Source of the DNA: Spirosoma telluris | GTDB taxonomy: Bacteria > Bacteroidota > Bacteroidia > Cytophagales > Spirosomataceae | NCBI GenBank assembly: GCA_003259005.1 | Contig: QLII01000001.1 | Location: 7,679,001-7,743,000, forward strand | Direction: 5' to 3' | DNA: 64,000 bases | Part shown: piece after piece, positions 53,862-64,000 of the stretch | Position numbering within the stretch: position 1 is the stretch's first letter | How the letters are laid out: each line of letters opens with the position of its first letter | Notes under the pieces: model-generated | The model's database searches: none | Seen by the model: only the letters and a program-made list of their open reading frames with translations | What the model was told of the DNA's origin: nothing | Program-made: the position numbers and the translations under genes

Positions 53862-55094
53862 TCAATAGTTGGCAAAAATGTCTTCCATCATGTAGGCATG
53901 AGTTCCCAGCCACTTGGCAGTACCATCTAACTGGGTTATTTCAATCGTCAGATCATTTCGGAAATCGCTGAGGCAATATTTGCTAATAGCCTGCTCAATT
54001 GTGTTCAGAATGAAGGTAGCTGCTTTGGAGAGAATCCCATCGACAATAATGACTTCGGGATTGAACAGGTTGATAGCAATGGCAAGCCCTTTGCCTAATT
54101 GAAAACCTGTTTCATGCAATACGTCAATGGCATACGAGTCTCCCTTATGCGCTGCATTAATAATCTCGTCAATATCGATCTGATCGACAGTATGGTAGAA
54201 AGCCGCCAGTTTAGAGACTTGTCCAGCTAGAATGTCACGCTGTACGCGCCTAACCAGAGCCGAAGCAGATGTCACAGTGTTCAGGCAACCAATCTTGCCA
54301 CAGTAACAGAGTTCGCCTTCTGGATCAATCTGAATGTGGCCTAACTCACCGGCAAACCCGCTTGCCCCCTGAAAAACCTCGCCATTGACAATGATTCCCA
54401 ATCCTACGCCCCAGTCGATATTGATTGCTAATACCTGTTTTTTTCCCTGTGCACCTCCAAAACGACTCTCGCCGAGTACGGTTGCTTTTGTATCGTTGAT
54501 GAGGTAAACGGGGTAGCCCGTTTGTACCGAAAACCAGTCTTTTATTGATTCACCAGGCTGATTTAAATTTTTATAGGTCAGATTTAGACCACGACGAGCA
54601 TCAATCAAACCGGGCATCGATACCCCAATTGCTATAACAGCGTCGGAGGGTAAGCCAGAATCAGCCAACGCATTGGTAAAATAGCTAGCCAGGGAGGACA
54701 GAAAAGCCGGATTGTCATTTAACCGAAGATCATAATCACCACGAAAGATTACTTCGCGCTGGGTATTCATAAACAGAATCTTGGTATCGTGCGTACTGAC
54801 GTCCAGCACAGCTACATAATTGTGCTTTGTATCCAGGCCAAACAGGACAGGCCTTCGCCCATTGCTACCCGTAGCCGTACCCAGCGTCGTCACCCATTTA
54901 TTGTCAATTAATTCTTCTACCAGATTAGTAACAGAAGGCACACTGCTATGGAGTGCTTTCGTCAGGTAGGCTAATGTACAGTTAGTCTCGGTGTACAGGT
55001 GGGCCAGCAGCTTTCGTTGCTTCTGGTTTTTTTTGTAATCAACAACTGATTGCTGGCCAGGCCATTCCTCATCAAGTGTTACGGTAGGGTTCAT
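53862..55094 (-). CDS. ROK family transcriptional regulator/sugar kinase
   Basis: About 410 residues from ATG 55094 (MNPTVTLDEEWPGQQ); a longer frame to 55136 adds a hydrophobic stretch unlike the family. An N-terminal winged-helix (LAHLYTETNCTLAYLTKALH, SVPSVTNLVEELIDNKWV) is followed by the ROK domain: IGVSMPGLIDARRG, LINDTKATVLGESRFGGAQG, the zinc motif GELGHIQIDPEGELCYCGK with IGCLNT. This is the NagC/XylR-type repressor arrangement. Sugar targets are not evident; the next genes are an M28 peptidase and membrane pyrophosphatase. Confidence 0.88.
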   Translation of the reverse strand: MNPTVTLDEEWPGQQSVVDYKKNQKQRKLLAHLYTETNCTLAYLTKALHSSVPSVTNLVEELIDNKWVTTLGTATGSNGRRPVLFGLDTKHNYVAVLDVSTHDTKILFMNTQREVIFRGDYDLRLNDNPAFLSSLASYFTNALADSGLPSDAVIAIGVSMPGLIDARRGLNLTYKNLNQPGESIKDWFSVQTGYPVYLINDTKATVLGESRFGGAQGKKQVLAINIDWGVGLGIIVNGEVFQGASGFAGELGHIQIDPEGELCYCGKIGCLNTVTSASALVRRVQRDILAGQVSKLAAFYHTVDQIDIDEIINAAHKGDSYAIDVLHETGFQLGKGLAIAINLFNPEVIIVDGILSKAATFILNTIEQAISKYCLSDFRNDLTIEITQLDGTAKWLGTHAYMMEDIFANY

Positions 55095-55326
55095 TTGGTA
55101 TAAGTGGATGATCAAAAAGAGTGTGAATGCGAACAATTAGTTGCTTTTATCTCCAAAAGAAAACTCTATGGTTGAATTACTTAACAGCTTATCATATTCA
55201 CTCCTCTTTAAATTAACCTAATTTAACGCCAATTATGAGATTTCATTACTGAAAATGAATTAATTAAGTGCCGTAGACACGGGATGTTTATAGTTATAGC
55301 AAAATGCCCTGCTTAACATAATCTTA

Positions 55327-56136
55327 TCAATTTATATTCCGGCTATCAAATTTCAGTAAAGCACGCCAAATTGTGTCAGCGGTTAATTGAAGGGCGTCTT
55401 CTGATAGATGAATACTTAAGTCAGTTGGTTTGTGGTAATGCTTAAAAATGGGTGCCCGTTGCATAATTTCCTGAAGCACACTTCTGTCAACATCGAACTC
55501 CTGGGCTTTATAGTAATGATGAGCTACCATCAAATCTTCTTCTGAAACGCAGGTTATTGTGAAAGCGTCATTTAGACCGGCTTTGCTGAAACTTAAATGA
55601 TCTGCTGAATTGGTCACAATTTGATCAAATCTACGAGCGTAAATAGAAGACTCACGAGCAGTTTCTTCAAAGGCTTCCAATAGTCCACCTGTAGATCTTT
55701 CATTTAATGACCATAGCGCAAATTTGTCTCCCTGTCCAACTAGTTCAAGATTTAATAGAGCTTGTATATCAGCAATACCAAATTGATTAACATAGGCTTT
55801 CGATCCTTTTAAGCCACGCTCTTCCTCATCAAAAAAGAAAACAATAAGATCAAAATTAGCAAATCGATACGTTTTGAGTTTATACAGGATCGCTAAACAA
55901 ACGGCTATTGCGGATGCATTATCGTTTGCTCCTGGAGATTGGGGAACCACATCAAAATGCGAACTTAGCGCAACTACAGGTTTATCGCTATCAGGTCTTA
56001 CAAGTAGGTTCTCTCCCGACTGATATTGGTGTACAACATAGTTGATGCTATGCTGGCTCAGAAACCGTTTGATATAATTACTTCGTTCACGGTTTGAGCC
56101 TCCTTCGAGCTCTTGTATGATTTTCAATAAATGCAT
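55327..56136 (-). CDS. M28 family zinc peptidase
   Basis: 269 residues, no signal peptide. Metal-binding pieces are VALSSHFDVVPQSPGANDNA (His and Asp), FFFDEEERGLKGSKAY (Glu pair) and the later SADHLSFSKAG and HYHKPTDLSIHL (Asp and His). This is the compact aminopeptidase form of family M28. Cytoplasmic location is inferred from the lack of a leader. It starts just beyond a strong terminator after the pyrophosphatase gene, so it is transcribed independently. Confidence 0.8.
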   Translation of the reverse strand: MHLLKIIQELEGGSNRERSNYIKRFLSQHSINYVVHQYQSGENLLVRPDSDKPVVALSSHFDVVPQSPGANDNASAIAVCLAILYKLKTYRFANFDLIVFFFDEEERGLKGSKAYVNQFGIADIQALLNLELVGQGDKFALWSLNERSTGGLLEAFEETARESSIYARRFDQIVTNSADHLSFSKAGLNDAFTITCVSEEDLMVAHHYYKAQEFDVDRSVLQEIMQRAPIFKHYHKPTDLSIHLSEDALQLTADTIWRALLKFDSRNIN

Positions 56137-56150
56137 CTTCAGGCATAAAT

Positions 56151-56202
56151 TTTCTCACTAAAAAGGCCGATTTTAATCAAAATCGGCCTTTTTAGTGAGA
56201 AA
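56151..56202 (-). terminator. long terminator after the pyrophosphatase gene
   Basis: Perfect 24-base arms (56151-56174 and 56179-56202) with a 4-base loop AATC; the core AAAAAGGCCGATTTT with its complement provides a T-rich 3' side. Much longer than a standard terminator. Confidence 0.88.
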
Positions 56203-56220
56203 TATAAACTAGAAATTCAA

Positions 56221-58899
56221 TTACTTCTTAGTAACCCGAATCGAAATCCGGCGATTCTGTGCTTTACCTTCTTCGGTATCGTTTGACGCAACGGGGTGTT
56301 CCTGACCGTAGCCTTCCGCTTCAAGGCGATCTTTCGAAATGCCCATTTTCTCTAACTCAACCCGTACCGAATTAGCCCGATCCTGCGACAGTTTGAGGTT
56401 GCTGGCAGCATTACCCGTATTGTCTGTATAACCACCCAGTTTGACCGCAACTGAGGGATGGGCTTTCAGAATTTCAGCAATGTTTTTCAGTTGTTCCTGC
56501 GATTCGGGCTTCAGGGTGGCTTTACCCGTTTCGAACGTTAGCCGATCAAAATCAAACCAGGTCGTTTTGTCAACGGGCTTGTCGCCTTTGATAAATGCCA
56601 GTAGTTTACTTTCAATCCCGAATTCTGGAATATTCAATTCAACACCACTCATTAATTTTTCAGGACGGAATTCACCAAGACCCGTATTTGGTGTACTCAC
56701 CTTATCATTGTCAGCGGCAGTCGATTCTTCTAACGGAACCTCAGTACCAGCGGCCTCTTTACCTTCGCGGTTATAGCCCGGCGTTTCGGCAGAAGGAACG
56801 GCAATGTAAGGGGCAATCACAAGCGAAACGATTGACATCAGTTTGATCAAAATATTCATCGATGGACCTGAGGTATCCTTGAAGGGATCACCCACCGTAT
56901 CGCCCGTAACCGATGCCTTGTGCGGCTCCGATTTCTTGTAGTACATCTGGCCGTTGATAAGCACACCTTTTTCAAACGACTTTTTCGCGTTGTCCCAGGC
57001 ACCACCGGCATTGTTCATAAAAATACCCATCAACACGCCTGAGACTGTAACACCTGCCAGCAAACCACCAAGCACTTCGGGGCCAAAAATGAAGCCTACA
57101 ATAACGGGAACCGTCAATGCAATAGCACCTGGCAACACCATCTCCCGAATAGACGCCTGGGTCGAGATAGCGACGCATTTTTCATATTCCGGCTTACCGG
57201 TTCCTTCCATGATACCGGGAATTTCGCGGAACTGACGACGAACTTCTTCTACCATTGCCATGGCTGCACGGCCCACGGCCGCAATGGCCAGTGAGGAGAA
57301 AATGTACGGAATCATCCCGCCTACGAACAAACCAGCCAATACATCAGCTTTGTAGATGTCAATGGCTGAAATACCCGAGATACCCACGAAGGCAGCAAAC
57401 AAAGCGAGGGCAGTTAAGGCCGCAGAAGCAATAGCAAAGCCTTTCCCAGTAGCCGCAGTCGTGTTACCAACAGCATCCAGAATATCAGTCCGGCCCCGTA
57501 CTTCTTCCGGTAGGTAGCTCATTTCGGCAATACCACCGGCATTATCGGCAATAGGTCCGAAAGCATCAATCGCTAACTGCATGGCTGTCGTAGCCATCAT
57601 ACCGGCGGCCGAGATAGCCACCCCATACAAACCTGCGAAATGATAGGACGTATAAATACCAGCCGCCAGTACCAGAATTGGTATTACAGTCGATTCCATA
57701 CCCACCGATAACCCACCAATGATGTTGGTAGCGGCACCCGTTGCTGATTGCCGGATGATCGACAGTACCGGACGACGGCCCATAGCCGTATAATATTCAG
57801 TAACTGTGCTCATAAGCGCACCTACGACAAGCCCTGTTACAATGGCGTAAAACACATCCATCCGGGTGAATTCGACACCCCGGATTTCCATGGTTGTAGC
57901 AGGCAACATCGCATTCACCAGAAAATAAGAAGCCACCAGCGTAATACCAATAGACGCCCAGTTGCCCAGATTCAGTGCGCCCTGTACATTGCCATTGTCA
58001 TCTTTAACGCGCACGAAGTAGGTTGCAATGATGGAGAAAATCAGGCCCAGACCTGCAATAACCATCGGCAAAACGATGGGAGCATGACCAATAATTGGAT
58101 CGCCTGGAATAACAATTTCGCGACCCAGTACCATGGTAGCCAGAATCGTTGCCACGTATGAACCAAATAAGTCGGCACCCATACCGGCTACGTCGCCCAC
58201 GTTATCGCCCACGTTATCGGCAATGGTAGCGGGGTTACGTGGGTCATCTTCCGGAATACCGGCTTCCACTTTACCAACCAAGTCAGCACCTACGTCGGCA
58301 GCTTTCGTATAAATACCACCGCCTACGCGGGCAAACAGCGCAATCGACTCTGCCCCCAGCGAGAAACCGGCCAGTACTTCGAGCGCTTTCTCCATTGGCA
58401 GACCGTTTACGTCGCCCGAGGGCTCAACATATAATTTGTAGAGAACAATAAAGAGGCTACCCAGGCCCAGAACGGCAATACCGGCAACGCCAATACCCAT
58501 AACCGAACCACCTGTGAACGATACTTCCAGGGCTTTGGTCAGGCTGGTGCGCGCGGCATGAGCCGTACGAACGTTTGCCTTGGTGGCAATATTCATACCG
58601 ATATACCCGGCCAGCGCCGACAGGAAGGCGCCGAGAATAAAGGAAAGCCCAATGATTGGACTGGAATTCGGAACTAAGCTGCCCATGTAGGCAAGCAGAA
58701 GGGCTACTATAATACCAAAGTACGTCAACACACGCCATTCGGCTTTAAGAAAAGCAATGGCCCCATCGGCAATATAGCCAGCAATTTCCTGCATCCGGGC
58801 GTCACCAGCATCCTGCTTCGACACCCACATGAATTTGGTAAACATCACTAGCAGGCCAACAATGCCAAGGATGGGGACCAGATAAACACTGTAATTCAT
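56221..58899 (-). CDS. hppA: membrane-bound pyrophosphatase fused to an OmpA-like domain
   Basis: 892 residues. The first ~690 form an ion-translocating pyrophosphatase with about 16 membrane helices: the pyrophosphate site KAADVGADLVGKVEAGIPED and NVGDNVGDVAGMGADLFGSY, and the motif GNTTAATGKG (about 475-486) whose Ala and Gly are those of K+-dependent enzymes. After the last helix (LIKLMSIVSLVIAPYIAVPS) comes a ~60-residue linker, then an OmpA domain at about 780-892 (TWFDFDRLTFETGKATLKPE, GGYTDNTGN, LKLSQDRANSVRVEL, NRRISIRV). Membrane pyrophosphatases place the C-terminus outside the cytoplasm, so the OmpA domain could bind peptidoglycan. Proton or sodium specificity cannot be decided here. 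Confidence 0.9.
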   Translation of the reverse strand: MNYSVYLVPILGIVGLLVMFTKFMWVSKQDAGDARMQEIAGYIADGAIAFLKAEWRVLTYFGIIVALLLAYMGSLVPNSSPIIGLSFILGAFLSALAGYIGMNIATKANVRTAHAARTSLTKALEVSFTGGSVMGIGVAGIAVLGLGSLFIVLYKLYVEPSGDVNGLPMEKALEVLAGFSLGAESIALFARVGGGIYTKAADVGADLVGKVEAGIPEDDPRNPATIADNVGDNVGDVAGMGADLFGSYVATILATMVLGREIVIPGDPIIGHAPIVLPMVIAGLGLIFSIIATYFVRVKDDNGNVQGALNLGNWASIGITLVASYFLVNAMLPATTMEIRGVEFTRMDVFYAIVTGLVVGALMSTVTEYYTAMGRRPVLSIIRQSATGAATNIIGGLSVGMESTVIPILVLAAGIYTSYHFAGLYGVAISAAGMMATTAMQLAIDAFGPIADNAGGIAEMSYLPEEVRGRTDILDAVGNTTAATGKGFAIASAALTALALFAAFVGISGISAIDIYKADVLAGLFVGGMIPYIFSSLAIAAVGRAAMAMVEEVRRQFREIPGIMEGTGKPEYEKCVAISTQASIREMVLPGAIALTVPVIVGFIFGPEVLGGLLAGVTVSGVLMGIFMNNAGGAWDNAKKSFEKGVLINGQMYYKKSEPHKASVTGDTVGDPFKDTSGPSMNILIKLMSIVSLVIAPYIAVPSAETPGYNREGKEAAGTEVPLEESTAADNDKVSTPNTGLGEFRPEKLMSGVELNIPEFGIESKLLAFIKGDKPVDKTTWFDFDRLTFETGKATLKPESQEQLKNIAEILKAHPSVAVKLGGYTDNTGNAASNLKLSQDRANSVRVELEKMGISKDRLEAEGYGQEHPVASNDTEEGKAQNRRISIRVTKK

Positions 58900-59142
58900 A
58901 GAAATAGGTATAGGTTAAATAAGTGATTCTCGCAAAGATAGAATTTGCCGTTGCATAACGACCAACATGAACGCAAATTGATTGACTTTTTTTGAGGTTT
59001 ATTTCGGTTATTCAAGGAGATCGCCAATTATACCTCTATAAATCAAGCCCATACTTGGAAGTAGACAAGTCATTGTGTAGGTTCAAGAGAAAAAACGTCA
59101 AATTGCCTATTCATCAAAATAAGAATAATGCCTTTCTCTCTT

Positions 59143-62100
59143 ATGCAAACTATTTATTCTTTTTTTTCTTCAATTATAGCTATATCATTCGTTCTGGTAT
59201 CACTTTTAAAAAGTGCATCTCAGGCCGCTCCAATTGACTCACTACGAGTAACCGTTACGGAAGGCACCAACATGGCTGCTGACCTCTCCCCCGATAAAAA
59301 ATCCATTGCCATTGATTTGCAGGGAACGATCTGGGTGTTGCCTGCATCTGGCGGAACGGCCCACCCGATAACCGATCCTCTGGGCGATTGCCGTCAGCCG
59401 AGTTGGTCGCCGGATGGTAAACAGATTGCCTTTCATGCGTTTTGGGATGGGCGCTACCATATCTGGGCCGTATCCAAAGAAGGAGGTAAACCCAAACAAC
59501 TGACAACGGGTATCTACGACGACCGCGAACCCCACTGGTCGCCAGACGGCAAGCAACTGGTTTTTGCTTCTGACCGGGGTGGTAACTATGACATCTGGCA
59601 ACTTACTCTGGCCGATGGGAAACTTACCCAACTCACCCAAAATCCAGGCAATGACTTCAGCCCCACGTTTTCGCCGGATGGCAAACAAATCGCCTTCGTT
59701 TCGGATCGGACTGACGCGCCGGGTATGTATGTCCTGAGCGTGGGTCAGCCCGAAAAACTAGTGTCTTCCTCCAAAGGAAAACTAGTCGGGCCGTCCTGGC
59801 AACCCGATGGCTCGCACCTGTTCTATAATGTTCTGAATAATTCGCAGAGTGGACTGGAAATGGTAACTGTTACCGACAGCAAAGCCCAGATGCTTACTGA
59901 AGTGTCGGAAGATGTATTCCCGTTTCGGGCCAGCTGGTTTTCGGCAGACGAGTACCTGTACACAAGCAGTGGCTCAATAAAACGCCGGAAGGTAGGAAGC
60001 TCAACCGCACAGATCATCCTTTTCAGGCGCTGATTGCACTTCCCAAAAACACATATAAGCGTAAAACGTATGACTTCGATACGAAAAAGCCTCAACCTGT
60101 TCTCGGGATTAAAGGCGCTACCATTTCGCCAGATGGCAAGCAGATTGCCTTTGCTGCATTGGGGATTTGTGGCTACTGACTAAGGGGGCAAAAAACCCTG
60201 AGCGACTTACTCAGGGGCAGTCGATGGAATTGGAACCAAGCTGGTCGCCCGATGGCACGAAACTGGCGTATACATCGGACCGGAATGGGAATATGGATGT
60301 CTGGATTCGGGATTTAAAAACGGGCCAGGATCGGAACCTGGTCGATATGTCCGATGATCTGCATTTTCCAAGCTGGTCACCTGATGGCAGTAAAATTGCC
60401 TTTTACCAAAGCGATCCCCGCAATGCCTGGGGCCGTAGTACGCTCTACACTGCCGACGTGACTTATATGGCCGATGTAACCGTACCGAAAACCCGCAAAC
60501 TGCACGAATCCGTGTTTGTTCCCAGCCAGCCGAGTTGGTCGGCGGATGGAAAAACGATTGCTATATCGGCTCTCCATCCCTACTCGTCACGCTATCGTGA
60601 GGGCGTCAGCGAGGTCTTATTACTCTCATTCGATGGCAAAAATGACCGCTACGTATCCCCAGCGCCGGGGCATAGCCTGGCAACACGGAGTCAGAACGGC
60701 CCCGTTTGGTCGCCCGATGGCACGAAGATGGCCTATGTCCTCGATGGTCTTCTTTATATAACCGATGTGCAGCCCGACGGAACAATTACCGGAAAGCCTC
60801 GCCAGCTAACCACGGAACAAACCGATACGCCCACCTGGACCGGCGATTCAAAAAGCCTGCTGTTTCTGGCAACCGACGCACTCAAGCAAGTGTATCTGGC
60901 CGACGGTCATATCGAAACGCACCCAATGGAGTTGACCTGGCAAATCAGTCAGCCCACCGGTCAGGTTGTAGTTCATGCAGGGCGGCTGTTTGATGGTAAG
61001 GCAAACACCTACCGAAACAACGTCGATATTCTGATTGATGGCAATCGTATCAAGTCCATTTTACCTCATCAGAATGGCCGTCCGGGTACACAAATTGATG
61101 CGTCAACGAAGACCGTTATTCCTGGCCTGTTCGAGATGCACACGCATCAGCATTCGATGGTTGGTGAGAAATTAGGTCGGTTATGGTTGTCCTTTGGCAT
61201 CACCTCGATTCGGGAGCCCGGTGCCGATCCATTTGATGCCCTCGAACGCAAAGAATCGTGGGCAAGCGGCATTCGTCCGGGCCCACGCCAGTTCTTCACC
61301 GGAGGCTTAACCGACGGAACCCGCATTTATTACGGAGCCGCCACCAGCATCAATTCCGACGAGCAGCTCGATCGTGAACTTAACCGCTCGGTTCGACTAG
61401 GCTACGATCTCATAAAAACCTACGTCCGAATGCCCGATGCGATGCAGCAACGCATCACGACCTTTGCTCATGCCCACGGTCTACCCGTATCCTCGCACGA
61501 GATATTCCCGGCCATGCGCTACGATGTAGATGCCGTTGAGCACATCGGAGGAACCAGTCGACGGGGCTATTCGCCCAAGATCACGGCTATGAACCGGAGT
61601 TACCAGGACGTGATTCAACTGCTGGCTAAGTCAGGCATGAATATCACCCCAACCGCTTCGTTACAGGGTGGCTTTGCTGTACTAACCTCCAAAGATCCAA
61701 GTCTCCTGGAGAATCGGCAGTATAAGGCGTTTTATTCCGAAGAGTTCACGAATGCCCTACAGGCTGGGTCGGCTCAGTATGCTAAGCTGAGCCCTGGCTA
61801 TCTGAGCAATTTCGGAAATCTGCAAAAGGGTATAAAAGCACTGGTTGATGCCGGGGCCCATGTCACGACAGGCACAGACAGTCCATTTGTTCCCTATGGC
61901 ATGAGCCTGCACACCGAACTTCAGGTATTTGTCGATGCTGGTTTAACTCCCTATCAGGCCTTACGTTCTGCCACGATCTGGGCCGCCGAAACCGTGGGCG
62001 TTAGTAACGATTTAGGCTCCATTGAGCCAGGCAAACTGGCCGATTTGGTCATCGTCAACGGTGACCCATTAACCAACATCCGCGATGCCCTGAATGTGGA

Positions 62101-62158
62101 ACAGGTAATTAAGAATGGCGAAGTATTACCCATTGAACGTTTATTGACGCGACCTTAG
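59143..62158 (+). CDS. beta-propeller (PD40) amidohydrolase (two frameshifts)
   Basis: About 1005 residues after repair, starting at ATG 59143 (MQTIYSFFSSIIAISFVLVS), a signal peptide. TolB-like/WD40 PD40 repeats fill most of the first 600 residues (repeated WSPDGKQIAF words). The last 400 residues are an amidohydrolase with imidazolonepropionase-like architecture: VIPGLFEMHTHQHS (metal His pair), VEHIGGTSRRG, TGTDSPFVPYG and a C-terminal GSIEPGKLADLVIVNGDPL. The two frameshifts fall at 60018-60019 (C run) and 60161-60164 (G run). The substrate is unknown; members hydrolyse peptides or cyclic amides in the periplasm. Confidence 0.85.
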
Positions 62159-62631
62159 CTGTAGGCAGACGAAACGCCTTCTTCATTTACACTCGCTTAC
62201 AAAACGACTGGCTTATCAAATGCCGTCCACTCTACTAGCCCTTGTAGAGCGGACGGCATTTTGCTTGCTGGCTCCCGAATGCATAGTGCTAAAAATCCAA
62301 CTCACAAATCAGTTGCCCCCGGCTTATAATCAACTTTAAAGCAGCCAATCGTAGTAATTATACTACTTATACAAATGATAGTTTCTTCACTTAATATGAT
62401 TGATTTACAGTGGTTTTAACGCCTACAGGCGCTCGGTATAGATTAAAAAACCATTAAATAAAATCCTGAAAATACCCGTATTTATACTCAAATATTAATT
62501 ATTCTGTAAAATATTGTATATATAAAATATAATACCATTTTAGTCTAATTTATAAGAATAATATTTTGTAAATAGGCGATTAATTGTCCTTTTATGGGGG
62601 TATTGATGCATTTCTTAACTTAAACTAAACT
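62159..62631. other. intergenic region upstream of the last SusC gene
   Basis: 473 bases. The first 100 hold a terminator (62220-62263). The rest, especially 62440-62580, is strongly AT-rich and should carry the promoter of the susC-like gene. No gene was seen. Confidence 0.5.
62220..62263 (+). terminator. terminator of the amidohydrolase gene
   Basis: ATGCCGTCC (62220-62228) pairs with GGACGGCAT (62251-62259), extended by TCTAC/GTAGA inside, then TTTTGC. It follows the stop codon by 60 bases. Confidence 0.85.
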
Positions 62632-64000
62632 ATGATGAAATCATTACTGATGAGTCTGCTTCTTGTAGGCTTAAGTTGCTCTGGCGTCTGGGCACAGGGC
62701 CGAAAGATAAGTGGTACCGTGACCGTTGAAGAAGGAGCTGGTGGGTTTGCGGGTGCTACCGTTGTTATCAAAGGAACGACTATTGGCACAGTAACGGATG
62801 TGAAAGGAGAGTATAGCTTAAACGTGCCGTCATCAGGCACTACTCTGGTCTTTTCGGCGGTAGGTATGCAAACCGTTGAAGAATCGATCGGAGGGCGCAG
62901 TCAGATTGACGTTCAGCTTAAGACAGATACAAAACAATTAACTGAAGTCATCATTACGGCCCTGGGGTAAAAGAAGAACGGGATAAGTTTGCGTCGTCTA
63001 TATCGACCGTAGGAGGAAAGAACATCGCCCAGTCAGGTGAAACGGGCTTACTGAGTGGACTAAGCGGGAAAGCATCGGGGGTGGTCATTACCAAGAGTGG
63101 TGGTGATCCGGGTGCAGGAGCCTATATCCAGATTCGGGGTCAGAATACCATCAACGGTAACGCACAACCATTGTTTATTGTCGATGGCATTCCAGTCAGT
63201 AACTCGAACATCAACGATGGGTCAGCGGCCGGTAATGCCATTGTTCAGCAATCCCGTATTAACGACATCAATCCTGAAGATATCGAAAGTATGGAAGTAC
63301 TAAAAGGCGCTTCGGCGGCTGCGCTTTGGGGTACACGGGCGGCTAATGGCGTTATTGTTATTACGACAAAAAAAGGGAAAGACTCAAAAGGAAAAGTTAA
63401 CATCTCGTTTAAATCGGCGGTTTCGTTTGACAAGGTCAATAAAATGCCACCCCTTCAAACGACATACGGACAAGGCAATAATGGTCGATTTATACAAGGC
63501 AATAAATATAGCTATGGAGATCTGATTGCCGACCGAACTGGTGGGCCCGATACGTACATTACGGACCCTACAGCGTCTGGTTATCAGGGGTACGTTACCT
63601 TCCCCGATGGCACGAAACGGTATGCTATTGCCTCTGGTACGGCGGCTAATCCGCATGGGGGCAAAAACTCGAAGGATATTTATGATCACGCGAGTGATGT
63701 ATTCCAGACAGGACATTATACTGATAATGCCCTTAATATAAGCGGTGGGAATGCTCGCTCTAATTTTGCCATCAGCTACTCAAATCTAAGTCAGGATGGG
63801 ATTATTAAAGCCTTTAGTAATTACCAGCGCAACACAGCCCGTGTCAATGTGGGCAGTCAATTTACGGAGTGGTTCCGGGCATCGGCCAACGTAGCGTACA
63901 CGAAGGTGGGCTCTTCCCGTGTTCAGCAAGGAGACAACCTCGATGGCATTCTGCTGGGTGGAACGCGAACCCCGCCCGATTTCAACAACCAATACTATAC
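62632..64000 (+). CDS. SusC/RagA family TonB-linked outer-membrane transporter (5' part, frameshifted)
   Basis: The N-terminus is a signal peptide (MMKSLLMSLLLVGLSCSGVW...AQ), a carboxypeptidase regulatory-like domain (RKISGTVTVEEGAGGFAGAT) and the SusC box EVIITALG, where the frame ends. Adding one G at 62964-62967 continues with VKEERDKFASSISTVGGKNI, then the plug (IQIRGQNTINGNAQPLFIVD, VLKGASAAALWGTRAANGVI) and barrel strands up to the window edge. The product is therefore a normal SusC cut by the window. Its SusD partner would lie beyond the end. Confidence 0.9.

Overview
The window looks like chromosome from a Bacteroidota bacterium of the order Cytophagales, most likely a Spirosoma-like member of the Spirosomaceae. 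The signs are SusC/SusD pairs, a PorX-type type IX secretion regulator, DUF4249, YtxH and lmo0937 stress proteins, an almost complete lack of Shine-Dalgarno sites, and a GMC oxidoreductase/3-keto-disaccharide hydrolase cluster. No rRNA, tRNA, CRISPR array or prophage was seen. One insertion sequence is present (about 21.4-22.5 kb).

Layout: 0-6.2 kb carries a PafA-type alkaline phosphatase tail, birA, rsfS, ftsH, a metallophosphoesterase and an acyl-CoA ligase. 6.4-15.5 kb has a NupC-type nucleoside transporter, a Uma2 protein, ppk1, gyrB, a small hypothetical, alanine dehydrogenase and tsaE. 15.7-20.3 kb is a SusD/SusC nutrient-uptake pair. 20.3-27.6 kb is an accessory stretch: gene remnants, an IS5-like transposase, phosphoglucomutase, an SGNH-like protein, a DUF4249 lipoprotein and a degraded gene. 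27.7-37.7 kb is a stress and signalling region: general stress protein 26, Cys-rich four-helix protein, histidine kinase, three response regulators including an NtrC-type activator, a beta-barrel protein, lmo0937 and two YtxH proteins, and an HlyD-type adaptor. 37.7-45.0 kb has a giant hydantoinase/5-oxoprolinase fusion, a DeoR regulator, nudK and a YgiQ radical SAM protein. 45.1-49.5 kb is a 3-keto-sugar gene group plus aldose epimerase. 49.6-56.2 kb has a TIGR02757 protein, LysM/RlpA-like envelope protein, porX, a ROK regulator and an M28 peptidase. 56.2-64.0 kb has a membrane pyrophosphatase fused to OmpA, a beta-propeller amidohydrolase and the start of another SusC.

Two things dominate the second look. 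First, at least 17 single-base deletions, all in G/C runs, break twelve genes; restoring one base each time rejoins conserved protein sequence and gives a reading length divisible by three. The assembly is probably homopolymer-limited rather than full of pseudogenes, so those genes are annotated here as single genes. Second, the region holds two kinds of inverted repeat that ordinary annotation does not explain: paired palindromes placed in frame inside two protein-coding genes (41296-41349 and 49991-50060), and a dispersed family of hairpins built from near-tandem short words in gene-end spacers, often containing the stop codons of flanking genes.
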